Of a stretch of DNA of 64,000 nt, positions 25,975 to 34,733 are shown in pieces. The position numbers were made by a program, and so were the translations under genes. The notes below the pieces were generated by a model. That model did no database searches. It saw nothing but the letters and a program-made list of their open reading frames with translations, and was not told the origin of the DNA. Source of the stretch: Teichococcus wenyumeiae (GTDB taxonomy: Bacteria; Pseudomonadota; Alphaproteobacteria; Acetobacterales; Acetobacteraceae); the NCBI RefSeq assembly GCF_003696345.1, contig NZ_RFLX01000008.1:148839-212838 (forward strand), written 5' to 3'. Within the stretch, counting starts at the first letter, position 1. Every line of letters begins with the position of its first letter.

Positions 25975-28900
25975 TCAGACCGAGAAGTATTTCGCGCGCG
26001 GGTGGTGCAGCACGATGGCGCTGGTGGACTGCTCCGGATGCAGCTGCCACTCGTCGCTGATCGAGACGCCGATGCGGTCGGAGCCCAGCAGCTTCAGCAG
26101 CGGCGCCTGATCCTCCAGCCGCGGGCAGGCGGGATAGCCGAAGGAATAGCGGCCGCCGCGATAGCTCTGCGCCAGCATCTTCTCCATGTCGCGGTCATCC
26201 TCACCGGCATAGCCGAGCTCGGCACGGATGCGCTTGTGGACGTATTCCGCCATGGCCTCCGCCATCTCCACCGAGAGGCCGTGCAGGTAGAGGTAGTCCT
26301 GGTAGCGGTTGGCCTCGAACCAGTCCCGCGCCATGTCGCTGGCCTTCTGGCCGACGGTCACCACCTGCAGCCCGATGACATCGCGATGCTCCGGCCCATC
26401 CTCGATATCGCGGATGAAGTCGGCGATGCAGTCGCCATCCTGCTTCGGCTGGCGCGGCAGGGTGAAGCGTGCGGCCTCGGTGATGCCGTCCTCCTCGAAG
26501 AGGATGACGTCATTCCCCTGGCCCGCGCATTTCCAGTAGCCGTAGATGGCCTGGGGCTTGAGGATATTCTCCTGCTCCGACAGCGCCAGCATGCGCTTCA
26601 GCACCGGGCGCAGTTCCTGCTTCGCCCAGCCGATAAAATCCTCCAGGCTGCGGCCCTGCTTTCGGAAGCCCCACTGGAACTGGTAGAGCGAGCGCTCGTT
26701 GACGAAGGGCACTACCGCCTTCGGGTCGCTTTGCAGGATGCGGCTGCCCCAGAAGGGCGGCACAGGGACCGGCTCATCCGCCGTCAGGCGCCGGCGGCGT
26801 TCCTGGGCATAGTTCAGGTCCACAGGTGCGAAGCCACGCGGGTCGGCGGTGCCCAGCACGCGGGTGGTGTTGCGGGACTTGCCGGCGCGCTTCTGCTGCA
26901 AGGTGCCGAGATAGCCGTCGAAGTCGCTGCCCATCACCCGGTCCATCAGGTGCAGCCCGTCGAAGGCATCGCGCGCATAAGCCACGCGGCCGGAGCTATA
27001 GGCGTTGACGCAATCATCCTCGACGAAGTTGCGCGTCAGCGCGGCGCCGCCCAGCAGCACCGGCACCTCCAGCCCCTGGCGCGACATCTCTTCGAGGTTT
27101 TCCTTCATCACCACCGTGGACTTCACCAGCAGGCCGGACATGCCAATGGCATGCGCCTTGTGCTGCTGCACGGCGGCGATCATGTCGTTCAGCGGCACCT
27201 TGATGCCGAGGTTGACGACCTTGTAGCCGTTGTTGGTCAGGATGATGTCGACGAGGTTCTTGCCGATGTCATGCACATCGCCGCGCACGGTGGCCAGCAC
27301 GATGGTGCCCTTCTCCTGGCCCTCCACGCGCTCCATGTGCGGCTCCAGATAGGCGACGGCGGCCTTCATCGTCTCCGCGCTTTGCAGCACGAAGGGCAAC
27401 TGCATCTTGCCGGCGCCGAACAACTCGCCCACGACCTTCATGCCTTCCAGCAGAATGCCGTTGATGATGTCGAGCGGCTTGATGCCCTTGGCCATCGCGT
27501 CGGCCAGTTCCTCGTCCAGGCCCTTGCGGTCGCCATCGACGATGCGGTCCTTCAGGCGGCCCTCGACCGTCTCGGCCTTCACCTTCTTGGCGGAATCCGC
27601 CGCCTTGCGGCCGGCGAACATCTCCAGCAGCTTCTGCAAAGGATCGTAGCCTTCGCTGCGGCGGTCGAAGATCAGGTCTTCCGCGACCTTCACCTCTTCC
27701 GGCGGGATGCTGTGCAGCGGCTTGATCTTGGAGACATGCACGATGGCGCCGGTCATGCCCGCCTTCACCGCATGGTCCAGGAAGACGCTGTTCAGCACAT
27801 GCCGCGAGGCCGGGTTCAGGCCGAAGGAGATATTGGACAGGCCGAGGATGATCTGGATGTCCGGGAACTTCTCCCGGATCATGCGGATGCCCTCCAGCGT
27901 CCAGAGGCCCAGCTTGCGGTCGTCCTCGTTGCCGGTGGCGATGGTGAAGGTCAGCGGGTCGATCAGCAGGTCGCTCTGCGGCAACCCGTGCTTGTTGCAG
28001 GCGAAGTCCACCAGCCGCTCGGCGATGCGGAGCTTGTCCTCCGGCGTCTTCGCCATGCCGACTTCATCGATGGTCAGCGCGATGACGGCGGCGCCGAACT
28101 TCTTGGCCAGCTTCAGGCGCTCGGTCGCGTGCCCTTCGCCATCCTCGAAGTTGATCGAGTTGATGATGGGCTTGCCGCCATGCAGCTTCAGGGCGGCCTC
28201 GATCACCGGCGTTTCCGTCGAATCGATCACCAGCGGCGCGTTGACGCTGCCGGTGAAGCGGCGGATCACCTCGTTCATCTCGCCCATCTCGTCGCGGCCG
28301 ACGAAGGCGGTGCAGATATCGAGCGAGTTGGAGCCCTCGCCCACCTGCTCCCGCCCCATGGCGACGCAGCCGTCCCAGTCATGCGCCGCCTGCCGCTCCC
28401 GCCAGGCCTTGGAGCCGTTGGCGTTGCAGCGCTCGCCGATGGAGAAGTAGCTGTTCTCCTGCCGCAGCGAGACCTGGCCATAGAGGCTGGCGACCGAGGG
28501 CACCCAGAACGACTTGCGCGCCACCGGCGCCGGGCGCAGCGCCGCGCCGCCGCGCTTGCGCAGCATGGCATCCAGCGCCTGGATATGCGGCGTGGAAGTG
28601 CCGCAGCAGCCGCCGATCAGGTTGATGCCGTCCTCGCTGATGAAGCGCTCCATCCAGGAGGCCATCTCGGCGGCGCCCAGCGGGTAGTGCGTCTTGCCAT
28701 CCACCAGTTCCGGCAACCCGGCATTGGGCTGGCAGGAGAGCAGGCCGGGCCAGTTGGCGGCCAGCCAGCGCACATGCTCCGCCATCTCCTGCGGGCCGGT
28801 GGCGCAGTTCAGCCCGATCAGCGGCACGTCCAGCGCATGGATGGCCGTGGCGGCGGCGGCAATGTCGGAACCCACCAGCAGCGTGCCGGTGGTCTCCACC

Positions 28901-29475
28901 GTCACCTGGACAAAAATGGGGATGTCGCTGCCGGCCTCGGCCCTGGCGATCTTGGCCGCGTTCACGGCGGCCTTGATGAAGAGCGTGTCCTGGTTGGTCT
29001 CGGTCAGCAGCGCGTCGGCGCCACCGGCGATCAACCCCCGGCACTGTTCCGTCAGTGCCGCTTCCAGCGTGTCGTAGTCGATATGCCCCAGGCTCGGCAG
29101 TTTTGTTCCCGGCCCGATATCGCCGATCACCCAGCGGTCGCGGCCATCGGCGAAGGTCTCCGCCGCCTCGCGCGCCAGCTCGACCGAGAGCTTGTTGATC
29201 TCGAAAGCCCGGCTGCCCAGCTCGAATTCCTCCAGCGTGATGGGCGAACCACCAAAGCTGTTGGTCAGCACCATATCCGACCCGGCCTCGTAATAGCCGC
29301 GGTGGATTTCCCGCACGAGCTCGGGGCGCGAGAGGTTCAGGACCTCGGTGCAATTCTCCTTGCCCCAGAAATCCTTCTCGATTTCCAGGGTCAGGGCCTG
29401 GACGCGCGAGCCCATGCCGCCGTCGCACAGCAGAACACGGTCGCGCAGGGCATCGAGCAGGTGGGGACGGGCCAT
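25975..29475 (-). CDS. metH: Cobalamin-dependent methionine synthase (MetH)
   Basis: 1166 residues, a full-length four-module enzyme. It transfers the methyl group from 5-methyltetrahydrofolate through cob(I)alamin to homocysteine. The homocysteine domain (about 1-325) has LLCDGGMGSRV and the zinc cysteines in GLNCATG and GGCCGTS. The pterin domain follows (about 350-620). The B12 module carries the cobalt-ligand histidine in GDVHDIGKNLVDIIL. The C-terminal AdoMet reactivation domain ends with YSFGYPACPRLEDQ. The gene begins 17 bases after the upstream regulator's stop, so the two are one operon. There is no room between them for a cobalamin riboswitch. Confidence 0.97.
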   Translation of the reverse strand: MARPHLLDALRDRVLLCDGGMGSRVQALTLEIEKDFWGKENCTEVLNLSRPELVREIHRGYYEAGSDMVLTNSFGGSPITLEEFELGSRAFEINKLSVELAREAAETFADGRDRWVIGDIGPGTKLPSLGHIDYDTLEAALTEQCRGLIAGGADALLTETNQDTLFIKAAVNAAKIARAEAGSDIPIFVQVTVETTGTLLVGSDIAAAATAIHALDVPLIGLNCATGPQEMAEHVRWLAANWPGLLSCQPNAGLPELVDGKTHYPLGAAEMASWMERFISEDGINLIGGCCGTSTPHIQALDAMLRKRGGAALRPAPVARKSFWVPSVASLYGQVSLRQENSYFSIGERCNANGSKAWRERQAAHDWDGCVAMGREQVGEGSNSLDICTAFVGRDEMGEMNEVIRRFTGSVNAPLVIDSTETPVIEAALKLHGGKPIINSINFEDGEGHATERLKLAKKFGAAVIALTIDEVGMAKTPEDKLRIAERLVDFACNKHGLPQSDLLIDPLTFTIATGNEDDRKLGLWTLEGIRMIREKFPDIQIILGLSNISFGLNPASRHVLNSVFLDHAVKAGMTGAIVHVSKIKPLHSIPPEEVKVAEDLIFDRRSEGYDPLQKLLEMFAGRKAADSAKKVKAETVEGRLKDRIVDGDRKGLDEELADAMAKGIKPLDIINGILLEGMKVVGELFGAGKMQLPFVLQSAETMKAAVAYLEPHMERVEGQEKGTIVLATVRGDVHDIGKNLVDIILTNNGYKVVNLGIKVPLNDMIAAVQQHKAHAIGMSGLLVKSTVVMKENLEEMSRQGLEVPVLLGGAALTRNFVEDDCVNAYSSGRVAYARDAFDGLHLMDRVMGSDFDGYLGTLQQKRAGKSRNTTRVLGTADPRGFAPVDLNYAQERRRRLTADEPVPVPPFWGSRILQSDPKAVVPFVNERSLYQFQWGFRKQGRSLEDFIGWAKQELRPVLKRMLALSEQENILKPQAIYGYWKCAGQGNDVILFEEDGITEAARFTLPRQPKQDGDCIADFIRDIEDGPEHRDVIGLQVVTVGQKASDMARDWFEANRYQDYLYLHGLSVEMAEAMAEYVHKRIRAELGYAGEDDRDMEKMLAQSYRGGRYSFGYPACPRLEDQAPLLKLLGSDRIGVSISDEWQLHPEQSTSAIVLHHPRAKYFSV

Positions 29476-29492
29476 AGGTCCAGGGCCTTCCT

Positions 29493-30446
29493 TCAGAAGT
29501 TCAGCGACGTTTCGGAGAGGGCGGCGACCGGTGCCGCCAGGCGCCGTGCCGGCCAGAGCCGCACGGCCAGCGGCCCCGCAACTTCCACCGGCGGCAGCGG
29601 CGCGCAGCCGGCGGCGCCCAGCCAGCCGGCCAGCGCCGCGTCGTCGAAGCCGGGCCAGCGATGCGCCAGCCCGGTCAGCAGATCGCTCCGCTCATGCGGG
29701 GCGAGGTCGATCACCACCAGCAGCCCCTCGGGCTTCAGCACGCGCGCGGCCTCGGCCAGGGCGGCCTGGGGGTCCTCGGCGTAATGCAGCACCATCTGCA
29801 GGGTGGCCAGGTCGAAGCCGGCATCCGGCAGCGGCAGGCGGTACATGTCGGCCAGGCGCACGCTGGCATGGGCCATGTCGCGCTCCGCCAGGCGGGCGCG
29901 GGCCAGCGCCAGCATCTCCCGGCTGGCATCCAGGCCCAGCACCGCATCGGCGCGCGGCGCCAGCACGTCCAGCAGCTTGCCGGTGCCGGTGCCGATATCC
30001 ACCGCCCGCGCCACCCGCTTCGGCACCAGTTTTATCAGCGCCGCCTCGATGGCGGGGGCCGGCAGGCCGAGCGCGCGCATCTCGTCCCAGTCGGCGCCAT
30101 GGCGGCGGAAGCTTTCACTGGCCACGCGGGCACGCTCGGCGGCGATGCGGGCGCTGGCGCGGCGGTCGGCGGCGATGGTGGCGTCATCCTCCGGCAGCCG
30201 GGCCAGCAACTGGCGCGCCAGGGCGCCGTCATGCCCCACCTGGAAATAGGCATTGGCGCCTTCCGGCAGCCGCTCCAGCAGCCCGGCTTCCACCAGCAGC
30301 TTCAGGTGGCGCGACAGGCGCGGCTGGGACTGGCCCAGGATGGCGCAAAGCTCGCTGACGCAGAAGGCGCCACGGGCACAGAGGGCCAGCAGGCGCAGGC
30401 GCGTCGGCTCGGCCGCGGCACGCAGTTGGGTGAGCAGGGGCTCCAT
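29493..30446 (-). CDS. ArsR-type HTH regulator fused to a SAM-dependent methyltransferase domain
   Basis: 317 residues. An ArsR winged helix occupies about 1-95 (AAEPTRLRLLALCARGAFCVSEL, SQPRLSRHLKLLVEAGLL). A class I methyltransferase follows (SAM loop AVDIGTGTGKLLDVLAP, then LGLDASREMLALAR and DLATLQMVLHY). In alphaproteobacteria this architecture is found in SahR-like regulators of methionine and S-adenosylhomocysteine recycling. The location directly ahead of metH fits. A perfect palindrome lies 13 bases upstream of the start. The name SahR is my inference, not proven. Confidence 0.85.
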   Translation of the reverse strand: MEPLLTQLRAAAEPTRLRLLALCARGAFCVSELCAILGQSQPRLSRHLKLLVEAGLLERLPEGANAYFQVGHDGALARQLLARLPEDDATIAADRRASARIAAERARVASESFRRHGADWDEMRALGLPAPAIEAALIKLVPKRVARAVDIGTGTGKLLDVLAPRADAVLGLDASREMLALARARLAERDMAHASVRLADMYRLPLPDAGFDLATLQMVLHYAEDPQAALAEAARVLKPEGLLVVIDLAPHERSDLLTGLAHRWPGFDDAALAGWLGAAGCAPLPPVEVAGPLAVRLWPARRLAAPVAALSETSLNF

Positions 30447-30458
30447 GGGGTTGCGGAT

Positions 30459-30480
30459 GACATAAAGACTTCTTTATGTC
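30459..30480. promoter_or_regulatory. 22-bp palindromic operator between the ArsR-methyltransferase gene and a divergent small gene
   Basis: Arms GACATAAAGA (30459-30468) and TCTTTATGTC (30471-30480) are perfect complements separated by CT. It is AT-rich in an otherwise GC-rich region and lies between two divergent starts (30446 minus, 30488 plus). It agrees with my recollection of SahR-type sites in alphaproteobacteria. It most likely autoregulates the metH operon and also controls the plus-strand gene. Confidence 0.75.
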
Positions 30481-30487
30481 TAGCACC

Positions 30488-30841
30488 ATGACGTGGTCCC
30501 TGGATGCCCGCACCCCTGTCCGTCTGCTGGCGCATGCCGCCGAGGCACCTCCTGGCGCCGTGGTGCTGGCCGAGGATGGTGCCGCCCTGCCCGCCGCCTC
30601 CGCGCGGGTGGAGCGCTATGCGACGCCGGTGGCCACGGCGCATCCCATCGGCTGCGCCTGCTGCCAGCCGCGCAGCCCCGCCGCCATCGCGCTGGACCGG
30701 CTCTTCCTGGCCCGCATGCGGGGTGAGACACCCTGGTTCAAGGAGGTTGTGGCCCTGGCCGCCACCGCCGCCGGGCGGGATGCGATCGCGGCCGCGCTGG
30801 AAGGCGACAGCGTCACCCTCGCCCGCTTCCGCCCTGGCTAG
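30488..30841 (+). CDS. Small protein with a GCACC (CxCC) motif, possibly COG0523-related
   Basis: 117 residues from the ATG at 30488; an ATG at 30476 lies inside the operator palindrome and is less likely. No Shine-Dalgarno is visible, so the mRNA may be leaderless. The key feature is HPIGCACCQPRSPAAIALDRLF (Cys56, 58, 59), which looks like the metal-binding CxCC region of CobW/COG0523 GTPases. The P-loop and G-motifs are absent. It is divergent from the metH regulator and shares its operator. Function unknown. Confidence 0.6.
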   Translation: MTWSLDARTPVRLLAHAAEAPPGAVVLAEDGAALPAASARVERYATPVATAHPIGCACCQPRSPAAIALDRLFLARMRGETPWFKEVVALAATAAGRDAIAAALEGDSVTLARFRPG

Positions 30842-30844
30842 GCA

Positions 30845-30865
30845 GGCCGGGAGATGCTCCCGGCC
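30845..30865. terminator. Hairpin shared by convergent genes
   Basis: A perfect 9-bp stem (30845-30853 with 30857-30865) with an ATG loop lies between the stops of the small CxCC gene (plus) and the binding protein (minus). No T-run follows, so its terminator role is tentative. Confidence 0.45.
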
Positions 30866-30872
30866 CCTGCCG

Positions 30873-32468
30873 TCAGGCGCGGTGGATGTTCCAGAAGACC
30901 GGGAAGCCCGGCAGCACCCCCGCCAGATCCTTGCGGTAGGACGTGGCGTAGAAATACTGCCCCAGCGGCACATAGGGCACGTCCTGGAAGGCTTGGCGCT
31001 GAAGCTCGGCCGCGATCCTCTGCTGCGCGGCCTGGTCCACCGCATCGAGCCACTGCGCGCGCAGTTCCTCGATCCGTGGGCTATCCGGCCAGCCGAAGGA
31101 GGCATGCTCGCCATTGCTCCAGAGCAGGCCGTGGGTCGCCGGCATCGCCAGGTCTAGCCCGCCCCAGAAGTTGCTGAAGACGCTCCAGCCGCCCTTCTCC
31201 GGCGGCTCCTTGCTCAGCCGGCGCTGCACCACGGTGCCCCAGTCGGTGGTCTGGTAATCCACCTTGAAGCCCAGCTTCTGCATCAGGTCGGCGGTCACGT
31301 CGCCGACGGCCTTGAGGATGGGCAGGTCCGTCGCCGCCATCACCGCCACGGTCTCGTCCCGGTACCCGGCGGCGCGGATGGCCTCGCGGCTGGCCTTCAG
31401 GTCGCGCGGGCGGGTCAGCACCTCCAGGCCCGCGTCATTCGCCATGGGCGTGCCGGGGCAGAAGATGCCGACACCCTCAGCCCAGAGGCTGGGGTCGGTG
31501 CCCGCCGCCGCCTGCATGAAATCAGCCTGCGACACGGCGCCCAGCACGGCGCGGCGGATCGCGGGGTTGTTGAAGGGCGGCTGCAGGTGGTTCATCCGCA
31601 GGCTGCCCAGGTAGCCCGACTTGTCCATCACCTCGACGGCGATGTTGCGGTCGCGCTTCAGCAGCGGCAGCAGGTCGGGCGGCGGCAGTTCCCACCAGTC
31701 CACCTCGCCGGATCTCAGTGCCGCGGCGGCCGAGGAGGCCTCGGGCATGACGATCCACTCGACGCGCTCGAAGGAGGCCCGCTTCGGGCCGGCGGTGCCG
31801 GAGGGCGCGCCATCCTCCCGCGGCACATAGCCCTCGAAGCGGGCATAGGCGGCGCGGGCGCCCGGCACGCGCTCATCGGCCAGGAAGCGGTAGGGGCCGC
31901 TGCCCACCATCTCCGCCACCTGCTTGAAGGGGTCGGTGCGCGCCAGGCGCTCCGGCATCATCGCCGCCATGTTGTTGGCGGTCTTGGCCAGGGCGGCCGG
32001 CAATTGCGGGAAGGGCCGCTTCAGGCGGAACCGGATGGTCCGGTCATCCGGCGCGGAGAGTTCCTCCGTCGCCGCCATCAGGGTGCGGCCATAGGTGTCG
32101 CGCTTGCTCCAGCGCTCGATGCTGGCCACGCAGTCCCGCGCCAGGACGAGGGTGCCGTCATGCCAGGTCAGGCCCGGGCGCAGCGTCAGCGTCCAGCGCA
32201 GCCGATCGTCCGAGACCTCGTGCCCTGCCACCATCTGCGGCACCGGGCGCATCCGCTCGTCCTGCCCATAGAGGGTATCGAAGACCATGTAGGCGTGGTG
32301 GCGGGTGACATAGGCCGAGGTCCAGACCGGGTCGAGCACGGCCAGGTCTGCCTGCGGCACGAAGCGCAGCGGCTTCGCGGACTGGCCCCGCGCCAGCCGC
32401 GGCATGCCCAGCGGTGCCGCCAGCGAGGCCGAGGCGGCGAGGAAGTTGCGACGTTTCATCTTCTTCAC
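30873..32468 (-). CDS. ABC transporter substrate-binding protein, family 5 (orphan)
   Basis: 531 residues. A twin-arginine-like signal (KRRNFLAASASLAAPLG) exports it to the periplasm. Family-5 features include DPVWTSAYVTRHHAYMVFDTL near the N-terminus, LRPGLTWHDGTLVLARDCV and FNNPAIRRAVLGAVSQADFM. Such proteins bind peptides, nickel or other organic ligands. No permease or ATPase genes flank it. It overlaps the amidohydrolase gene by 4 bases, so its ligand may be that enzyme's substrate. Confidence 0.88.
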   Translation of the reverse strand: MKKMKRRNFLAASASLAAPLGMPRLARGQSAKPLRFVPQADLAVLDPVWTSAYVTRHHAYMVFDTLYGQDERMRPVPQMVAGHEVSDDRLRWTLTLRPGLTWHDGTLVLARDCVASIERWSKRDTYGRTLMAATEELSAPDDRTIRFRLKRPFPQLPAALAKTANNMAAMMPERLARTDPFKQVAEMVGSGPYRFLADERVPGARAAYARFEGYVPREDGAPSGTAGPKRASFERVEWIVMPEASSAAAALRSGEVDWWELPPPDLLPLLKRDRNIAVEVMDKSGYLGSLRMNHLQPPFNNPAIRRAVLGAVSQADFMQAAAGTDPSLWAEGVGIFCPGTPMANDAGLEVLTRPRDLKASREAIRAAGYRDETVAVMAATDLPILKAVGDVTADLMQKLGFKVDYQTTDWGTVVQRRLSKEPPEKGGWSVFSNFWGGLDLAMPATHGLLWSNGEHASFGWPDSPRIEELRAQWLDAVDQAAQQRIAAELQRQAFQDVPYVPLGQYFYATSYRKDLAGVLPGFPVFWNIHRA

Positions 32469-33394
32469 TGATCCTGACCGGAAAATCCGTAGAGGCGCGC
32501 CGCGTTGTCATGGAAGATCGCGCGCTGCTCCGCTTCGCTGAAGGGCAGCAGGATCTCGCGCAGGCTGTCGCAGATGGCGGCATAGGTGATGGTGCGGCGG
32601 GCCACCGGATAATCGGTGCCGAACAGGGCGCGGCCCGGCCCGAAGGCCTCGATGATGGGCAGGATGACCTGCCGCAGATCCGCCACCGCCGCGCTGGGCG
32701 CATAGGCGCTGGCATTGGAAAGCTTGATGGCGATGTTGGGCTGCGCCGCCATGGCCCGCAGCCCGTCCCGCCAGCGCTGCAACCCGGCCTCGTCCCGGTC
32801 GAGCGGCGAGCCGCAATGGTTGACGATGAACATCTGGTCCGGATGCGCGGCGGCCAGCTCCGCCAGCTCCCGCGCCTGATACGGGTTCATCAGCAGTTCC
32901 AGCACCAGCCCGTGCCGCCGCAGCAGCCCCAGGTTGCGGCGCCACAGCGGGTTCGAGAGGATGCCGCTGTCCGTCCAGCGCTTCGCAGGGTCGGGGTGCC
33001 AGCGGATGGTCTCGCGCAGCCCCGCGATGCGGGGCGAGGCGGCGAGATGCCGCTCCAGCACGGCCTCGGCATCCCCGGCCGCCAGAGGCACATGGGCGAT
33101 GTAGCGACCGGCGATCCGGCCCGGCCGCTCCAGCCCCTCCAGCCACCGCGTTTCCTCCACCGGGTCCCGCGCGCGGTCCCACAACGCCTCGACATGCACC
33201 GAGCCGGTGACGCCCTGCCCCGCCATGTCCTTCAGCAGATCGGCGATCAGATAGTCCTGTTGCAGGTAGCGGATATCGCCGAGGGCGCCGACGCTGGCCT
33301 GGGCGATCCAGGGATGCCGCCCCAGGGACAGGTCCCAGAGGTGATGGTGGGAATCGATGATCGGCCCGGCATAGCGGCGCGCATTCGCGGTCAT
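32465..33394 (-). CDS. Amidohydrolase family protein (amidohydrolase 2 type)
   Basis: 309 residues from the ATG at 33394. TIM-barrel hydrolase with the metal-binding IIDSHHHLWD, the barrel histidine in FIVNHCGSPLD and the catalytic aspartate in LFGTDYPVARR. This group hydrolyses lactones or decarboxylates aromatic acids; the substrate is unknown. It is translationally coupled to the downstream binding-protein gene through a 4-base overlap. The start at 33469 was rejected because the extra part is unconserved. Confidence 0.85.
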   Translation of the reverse strand: MTANARRYAGPIIDSHHHLWDLSLGRHPWIAQASVGALGDIRYLQQDYLIADLLKDMAGQGVTGSVHVEALWDRARDPVEETRWLEGLERPGRIAGRYIAHVPLAAGDAEAVLERHLAASPRIAGLRETIRWHPDPAKRWTDSGILSNPLWRRNLGLLRRHGLVLELLMNPYQARELAELAAAHPDQMFIVNHCGSPLDRDEAGLQRWRDGLRAMAAQPNIAIKLSNASAYAPSAAVADLRQVILPIIEAFGPGRALFGTDYPVARRTITYAAICDSLREILLPFSEAEQRAIFHDNAARLYGFSGQDQ

Positions 33395-33508
33395 GGCGCA
33401 AGAACTCCACGTCGCGCGCATTGCGTCACGGATGCCACGATCACGCCAGCCGGAAATGGCGGCGGCCAAGCCGCGGCTGGCCCGGCTACCGCCGGGCGGG
33501 GAAAGCCA

Positions 33509-33530
33509 GCCCGGGGGAAGGCCCCCGGGC
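33509..33530 (-). terminator. GC-rich hairpin after the lactonase gene
   Basis: A perfect 9-bp stem (33509-33517 with 33522-33530) with loop AAGG lies 6 bases beyond the stop of the minus-strand lactonase gene. It has no T-run, so termination is likely only in part. Confidence 0.45.
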
Positions 33531-33536
33531 GCGGCC

Positions 33537-34628
33537 TCAGCAGAAATGCGCCCCGCGCGTTTCCACCGGCAGCACGTAGAGCGACTGGCTGGCGCACATG
33601 AACAGCAGGTTGCGCCGCGTGCCGCCGAAGCAGAGGTTGGCGCAGATCTCCGGCAACTTGATCAGCCCGATGCGCTGGCCGTCGGGGGCGAAGACATGCA
33701 CGCCGTCGTAGCCATCCCCCACCCAGCCGGCACCGACCCAGAGATTGCCGGCCTCGTCGCAGCGAATGCCGTCGCCCATGCCGGTCTTGCCGTCCATCTC
33801 CATGGAACAGAAGGTGCGGGGGTTGGTCAGCTGCTTCCCTTGCACGTCGAAGGCCCAGATGATGCTCTTGGCTTCCGGGTAGTGGCTGACGCCGGTATCG
33901 GCGACGTAAAGGGTGCGGTAGTCCGGGCTGAAGCAGAGGCCGTTGGGCTTGAAGGGCTGGTCCGCCACCTTCTCCACCTGCCCGCTGCCGGGGTCGATGC
34001 GGTAGATGGCCTCCTTGATCAGCGGGCGCGGTGAATTGGCGGCTTCCGGCAGCCGGTTGCCCTCGTAGTCCATCAGGCCGCCATAGCCGGGGTCGGTGAA
34101 CCAGATGCCGCCGTCCTGCGGATGCACCACGGCGTCATTGGGCGCGTTGAAGGCACCATTGGGCCCGCGCGCGGCCAGCACCGTCAGCTTCCCGTCCGGC
34201 TCGTAGCGCACCACGTCCCGGTAGTAGTGGCGGCAGGCGATCTGCCGGCCCTCGCGGTCGAAGGTATTGCCGTTGGAATAGCCGGAATGGCTGCGGAAGC
34301 GGCGGGAGACGTGGCGGTCCTCCTCCGTCATGCGCAGGCATTCGTCATTGGGGATGTCGGACCAGATCAGGAAGCGGCCGGTGGCGTGCCAGGCCGGCCC
34401 TTCCGCCCAGCCCAGGCCGGTGTGGAGGCGCTGGATGCGGCTGTTGCCCAGCTTGGCGGTGAAGCGCTTCTGGTCCAGCGCCACCACATCGGCATCGGGG
34501 TAGCGGGTGGGTGGGCCGTCGGGATTGAAGTCCCGCGCGGTGTTCTGGGCGATGGCGGGCAAGGCCAGGGTGGCAAGCGCAGAAGCGCCCAGCATGGCGC
34601 GGCGGCTGGTGGCCGGCAGATGCAGCAT
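33537..34628 (-). CDS. SMP-30/gluconolactonase-like secreted protein
   Basis: 363 residues from the ATG at 34628. A twin-arginine-like leader (SRRAMLGASALATLALPAIAQ) is followed by a six-bladed propeller. Recognisable blades are GWAEGPAWHATGRFLIWSDIPND, GYSNGNTFDREGRQIACRH, NAPNDAVVHPQDGGIWFTDP, KPNGLCFSPDYRTLYVADTG and GMGDGIRCDEAGNLWVGAG. Metal ligands of the family (Glu in AEGPAW, Asn in NAPNDAV, Asp in GDGIRCD) are present. It likely hydrolyses a sugar lactone in the periplasm. It is in tandem with the amidohydrolase and binding protein, but 142 bases separate them. Confidence 0.88.
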   Translation of the reverse strand: MLHLPATSRRAMLGASALATLALPAIAQNTARDFNPDGPPTRYPDADVVALDQKRFTAKLGNSRIQRLHTGLGWAEGPAWHATGRFLIWSDIPNDECLRMTEEDRHVSRRFRSHSGYSNGNTFDREGRQIACRHYYRDVVRYEPDGKLTVLAARGPNGAFNAPNDAVVHPQDGGIWFTDPGYGGLMDYEGNRLPEAANSPRPLIKEAIYRIDPGSGQVEKVADQPFKPNGLCFSPDYRTLYVADTGVSHYPEAKSIIWAFDVQGKQLTNPRTFCSMEMDGKTGMGDGIRCDEAGNLWVGAGWVGDGYDGVHVFAPDGQRIGLIKLPEICANLCFGGTRRNLLFMCASQSLYVLPVETRGAHFC

Positions 34629-34733
34629 GGTGCTTTCTCCCAATCCGGCGTCCTTGGACCGCGCCGGTGGCGGGAGCTTGGCATGCCGCAACCAGGGCGC
34701 GACTACACGCCTCAGGGAGCGGAAGGGCGGCTG

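Noticed and set aside
29476..29492. Cobalamin or SAM riboswitch ahead of metH
   Set aside because: Only 17 bases separate the regulator and metH, far too short.
25657..29784. Plus-strand open frame of 1375 codons opposite metH
   Set aside because: It mirrors metH on the other strand, is His/Gln/Gly/Arg-rich without domains, and arises from GC-rich third codon positions.
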